From contig JADGBD010000024.1 of NCBI GenBank assembly GCA_015231665.1, positions 1 through 14,671 on the forward strand: a DNA stretch of 14,671 bases. Direction: 5' to 3'. Below are positions 14,587-14,671 of this stretch, piece after piece. Both the position numbers and the translations under genes were made by a program. The notes under the pieces were generated by a model. It was given only the letters and a program-made list of their open reading frames with translations, had not been told where the DNA came from and ran no database searches. The stretch comes from Gammaproteobacteria bacterium. GTDB taxonomy: Bacteria > Pseudomonadota > Gammaproteobacteria > Chromatiales > Chromatiaceae. Positions within the stretch are counted from its first letter, which is position 1. Each line of letters opens with the position of its first letter.

Positions 14587-14671
14587 TCAATGCTCGGATT
14601 TGGATCTTTTCTTGGCATTGGCGTCGCGCTCCAAAAGAATTTGCTGTACTTTGCTCGGGCTTTTGAGGCGG
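14587..14671 (-). CDS. C-terminal end of an unidentified protein (cut by window edge)
   Basis: The last 27 codons of a minus-strand frame end at the stop 14589-14587, reading RLKSPSKVQQILLERDANAK and then KRSKSEH. It is helical and very basic, as in C-terminal tails of nucleic-acid-binding proteins or transposases, but it is too short to assign. It would converge on the GGDEF-EAL gene, with about 150 nt between the two stops. The call rests only on protein-like composition and could be chance. Confidence 0.35.
   Translation of the reverse strand, partial: RLKSPSKVQQILLERDANAKKRSKSEH

Noticed and set aside
1..14671. CRISPR arrays, tRNA or rRNA genes, phage attachment sites, riboswitches
   Set aside because: No regularly spaced repeats, cloverleaf-like sequence, rRNA motifs or known aptamer cores were seen by eye in either strand.

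Overview
The window looks like part of a chromosome of a free-living proteobacterium, most likely a gammaproteobacterium. This is inferred from moderate-to-high GC, proteobacterial Shine-Dalgarno signals, a taurine/nitrate-type ABC importer and two large membrane c-di-GMP proteins. No rRNA, tRNA or CRISPR array was seen and the genus cannot be named. The left 5.9 kb reads as less GC-rich than the right half, so the window may join segments of different history.

Region 1 (1-5855, all minus strand) is a small-molecule uptake and metabolism locus. Reading in the direction of transcription, a tightly packed operon encodes a fatty-acid-desaturase-superfamily membrane di-iron protein, an AHL-lactonase-like metallo-beta-lactamase hydrolase, a sugar-isomerase-like TIM barrel and a DMT/EamA transporter. 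Gaps are 2 nt, 7 nt and an ATGA overlap. After a 195-nt gap comes an ABC importer of the nitrate/sulfonate/taurine/NMT1 class: binding protein, permease with an unusual periplasmic insert, and the start of the ATPase, cut by the window edge. The upstream regions of the two transcription units share a 15-bp element (13 of 15 identical), which suggests co-regulation. The substrate is unknown.

Region 2 (about 5856-6955) holds the promoter region of the desaturase operon, a decayed DUF429 gene and otherwise unrecognised DNA.

Region 3 (6956-9909, plus) encodes a membrane diguanylate cyclase: two TM segments around a large periplasmic domain, HAMP, a FixL-like PAS with the haem-ligand histidine, an intact GGDEF and a degenerate EAL. 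Its start overlaps, by ATGA, a 19-codon upstream ORF that carries the only good Shine-Dalgarno sequence.

Region 4 (about 9870-10840) is a gene graveyard: the C-terminal half of a UvrD/Rep-like helicase on the minus strand abuts the N-terminal fragment of an IS91-family transposase on the plus strand.

Region 5 (10860-14436, plus) is a two-gene operon: a sugar-type (family 1) solute-binding lipoprotein with no permease or ATPase, followed 7 nt later by a membrane GGDEF-EAL protein with all key catalytic residues of both domains. The arrangement resembles the Vibrio cholerae NspS-MbaA pair, where a periplasmic binding protein controls a c-di-GMP enzyme. The right edge has stem-loops and the C-terminal codons of an unidentified minus-strand gene.
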